Made by a program: the position numbers and the translations under genes
Shown here: piece after piece, positions 5,125 to 5,354 of the stretch
Layout: every line of letters starts with the position of its first letter
Position numbering within the stretch: position 1 is the stretch's first letter
Notes under the pieces: model-generated
What the model was told of the DNA's origin: nothing
The model's input: the letters and a program-made list of their open reading frames with translations, nothing else
Databases searched by the model: none
Source of the DNA: Nitrospira sp.
GTDB taxonomy: Bacteria > Nitrospirota > Nitrospiria > Nitrospirales > Nitrospiraceae
Direction of reading: 5' to 3'
Length of the DNA: 5,354 bases
Assembly (NCBI GenBank): GCA_020697375.1
Contig: JAJFBJ010000179.1
Location: 1 to 5,354, forward strand

Positions 5125-5354
5125 CCCTAGGATGTGGGTGATGATAAAGTTCCTATCGGACCAACGTCGGGCCGACGACCTTGGTTTGGGAGAAACGCGG
5201 CCAGAGGCGTATTAGGCTCTTTGAACAGGCTGGCTCTCTGTGCCGGCGGGACCATCAAGCTGCTATCCGCCTTAAAAGGGCCGGTGATGAATAATCAAAA
5301 CAACTACTTAGTCTCAAAATGTATTCCAAACTCCTACATTCATTTACAAGGACT
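5125..5354. other. Region after the kinase gene, no gene recognised
   Basis: These 230 bases contain the hairpin at 5160-5185. Beyond it no coding frame has both a ribosome binding site and a recognisable product. The last ~70 bases are clearly AT-richer than the kinase gene, which suggests an intergenic or promoter region for whatever lies past the window edge. Confidence 0.4.
5160..5185 (+). terminator. Hairpin after the kinase gene, possible terminator
   Basis: ACCAA-CGTCG (5160-5169) and CGACG-acc-TTGGT (5173-5185) can fold into a 10-base-pair stem with a three-base loop (GGC) and a three-base bulge (ACC), 35 bases after the kinase stop codon. The following TTGGGAG has no proper T run, so intrinsic termination is uncertain. 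It could instead be an RNA 3'-end protecting structure. Confidence 0.35.

Noticed and set aside
4079..5235. Twelve-base repeat AACAGGCTGGCT at 4079-4090 and 5224-5235, and eleven-base CGCCTTAAAAG at 3008-3018 and 5268-5278
   Set aside because: Only two copies of each were seen, with no symmetry or consistent context. One copy of each lies in coding-like sequence, so chance is the simpler explanation.
1..5354. CRISPR array, complete insertion sequence, integrase or reverse transcriptase
   Set aside because: No regularly spaced repeats, no paired terminal inverted repeats and no such catalytic motifs were found on either strand.

Overview
The window looks like an accessory region of a bacterial chromosome with moderately high G+C. 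My best guess is Nitrospira or a close relative (Nitrospirota). This rests on remembered resemblance of several proteins and on the mix of small secreted proteins with two-component genes. It is an inference, not a measured result.

Layout. (1) Bases 1-1254 hold no intact gene I can defend. They begin with the 5' part of a tRNA-Arg(CCT) gene that stops matching a tRNA just after the anticodon loop. Debris follows: a possible N-terminal scrap of a RAYT/IS200-like transposase (minus strand, about 290-334), a frameshifted and N-terminally damaged gene (minus strand, 418-814) and a possible zinc-ribbon start (880-939). (2) Bases 1255-2976 carry two intact plus-strand genes for exported proteins: a 168-residue protein with a cleavable signal peptide and a 307-residue probable lipoprotein. 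Both appear to be built from the same ~65-residue repeat, two copies in the first and three in the second. Between them (1854-1982) lies a fragment of an alpha/beta-hydrolase with its nucleophile-elbow motif. Directly after the second gene (2979-3146) is a fragment of an LppY/LpqO-type (DUF1259) protein. (3) Bases 3206-5124 hold a divergent two-component pair: a stand-alone receiver protein on the minus strand (3206-3571) and a receiver plus HisKA_3-type histidine kinase on the plus strand (4000-5124). A 428-base intergenic region separates them.

How it fits together. The receiver/kinase pair is the only clear functional unit. The kinase can plausibly phosphorylate its own N-terminal receiver, the neighbouring receiver, or both. 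Neither protein has a DNA-binding output domain, so the output must be a protein contact or lie elsewhere. The two exported repeat proteins may form a paralogous envelope pair of unknown function. The tRNA fragment and at least three other well-supported gene scraps within about 3.1 kb suggest repeated insertion and deletion, as at an old genomic-island edge. Two RNA/DNA-level signals deserve a look: a perfect hairpin whose 5' arm can alternatively pair with the ribosome binding site of the 168-residue protein, and a 9-base direct repeat upstream of the kinase. I found no complete new defence, mobile or biosynthetic system here.
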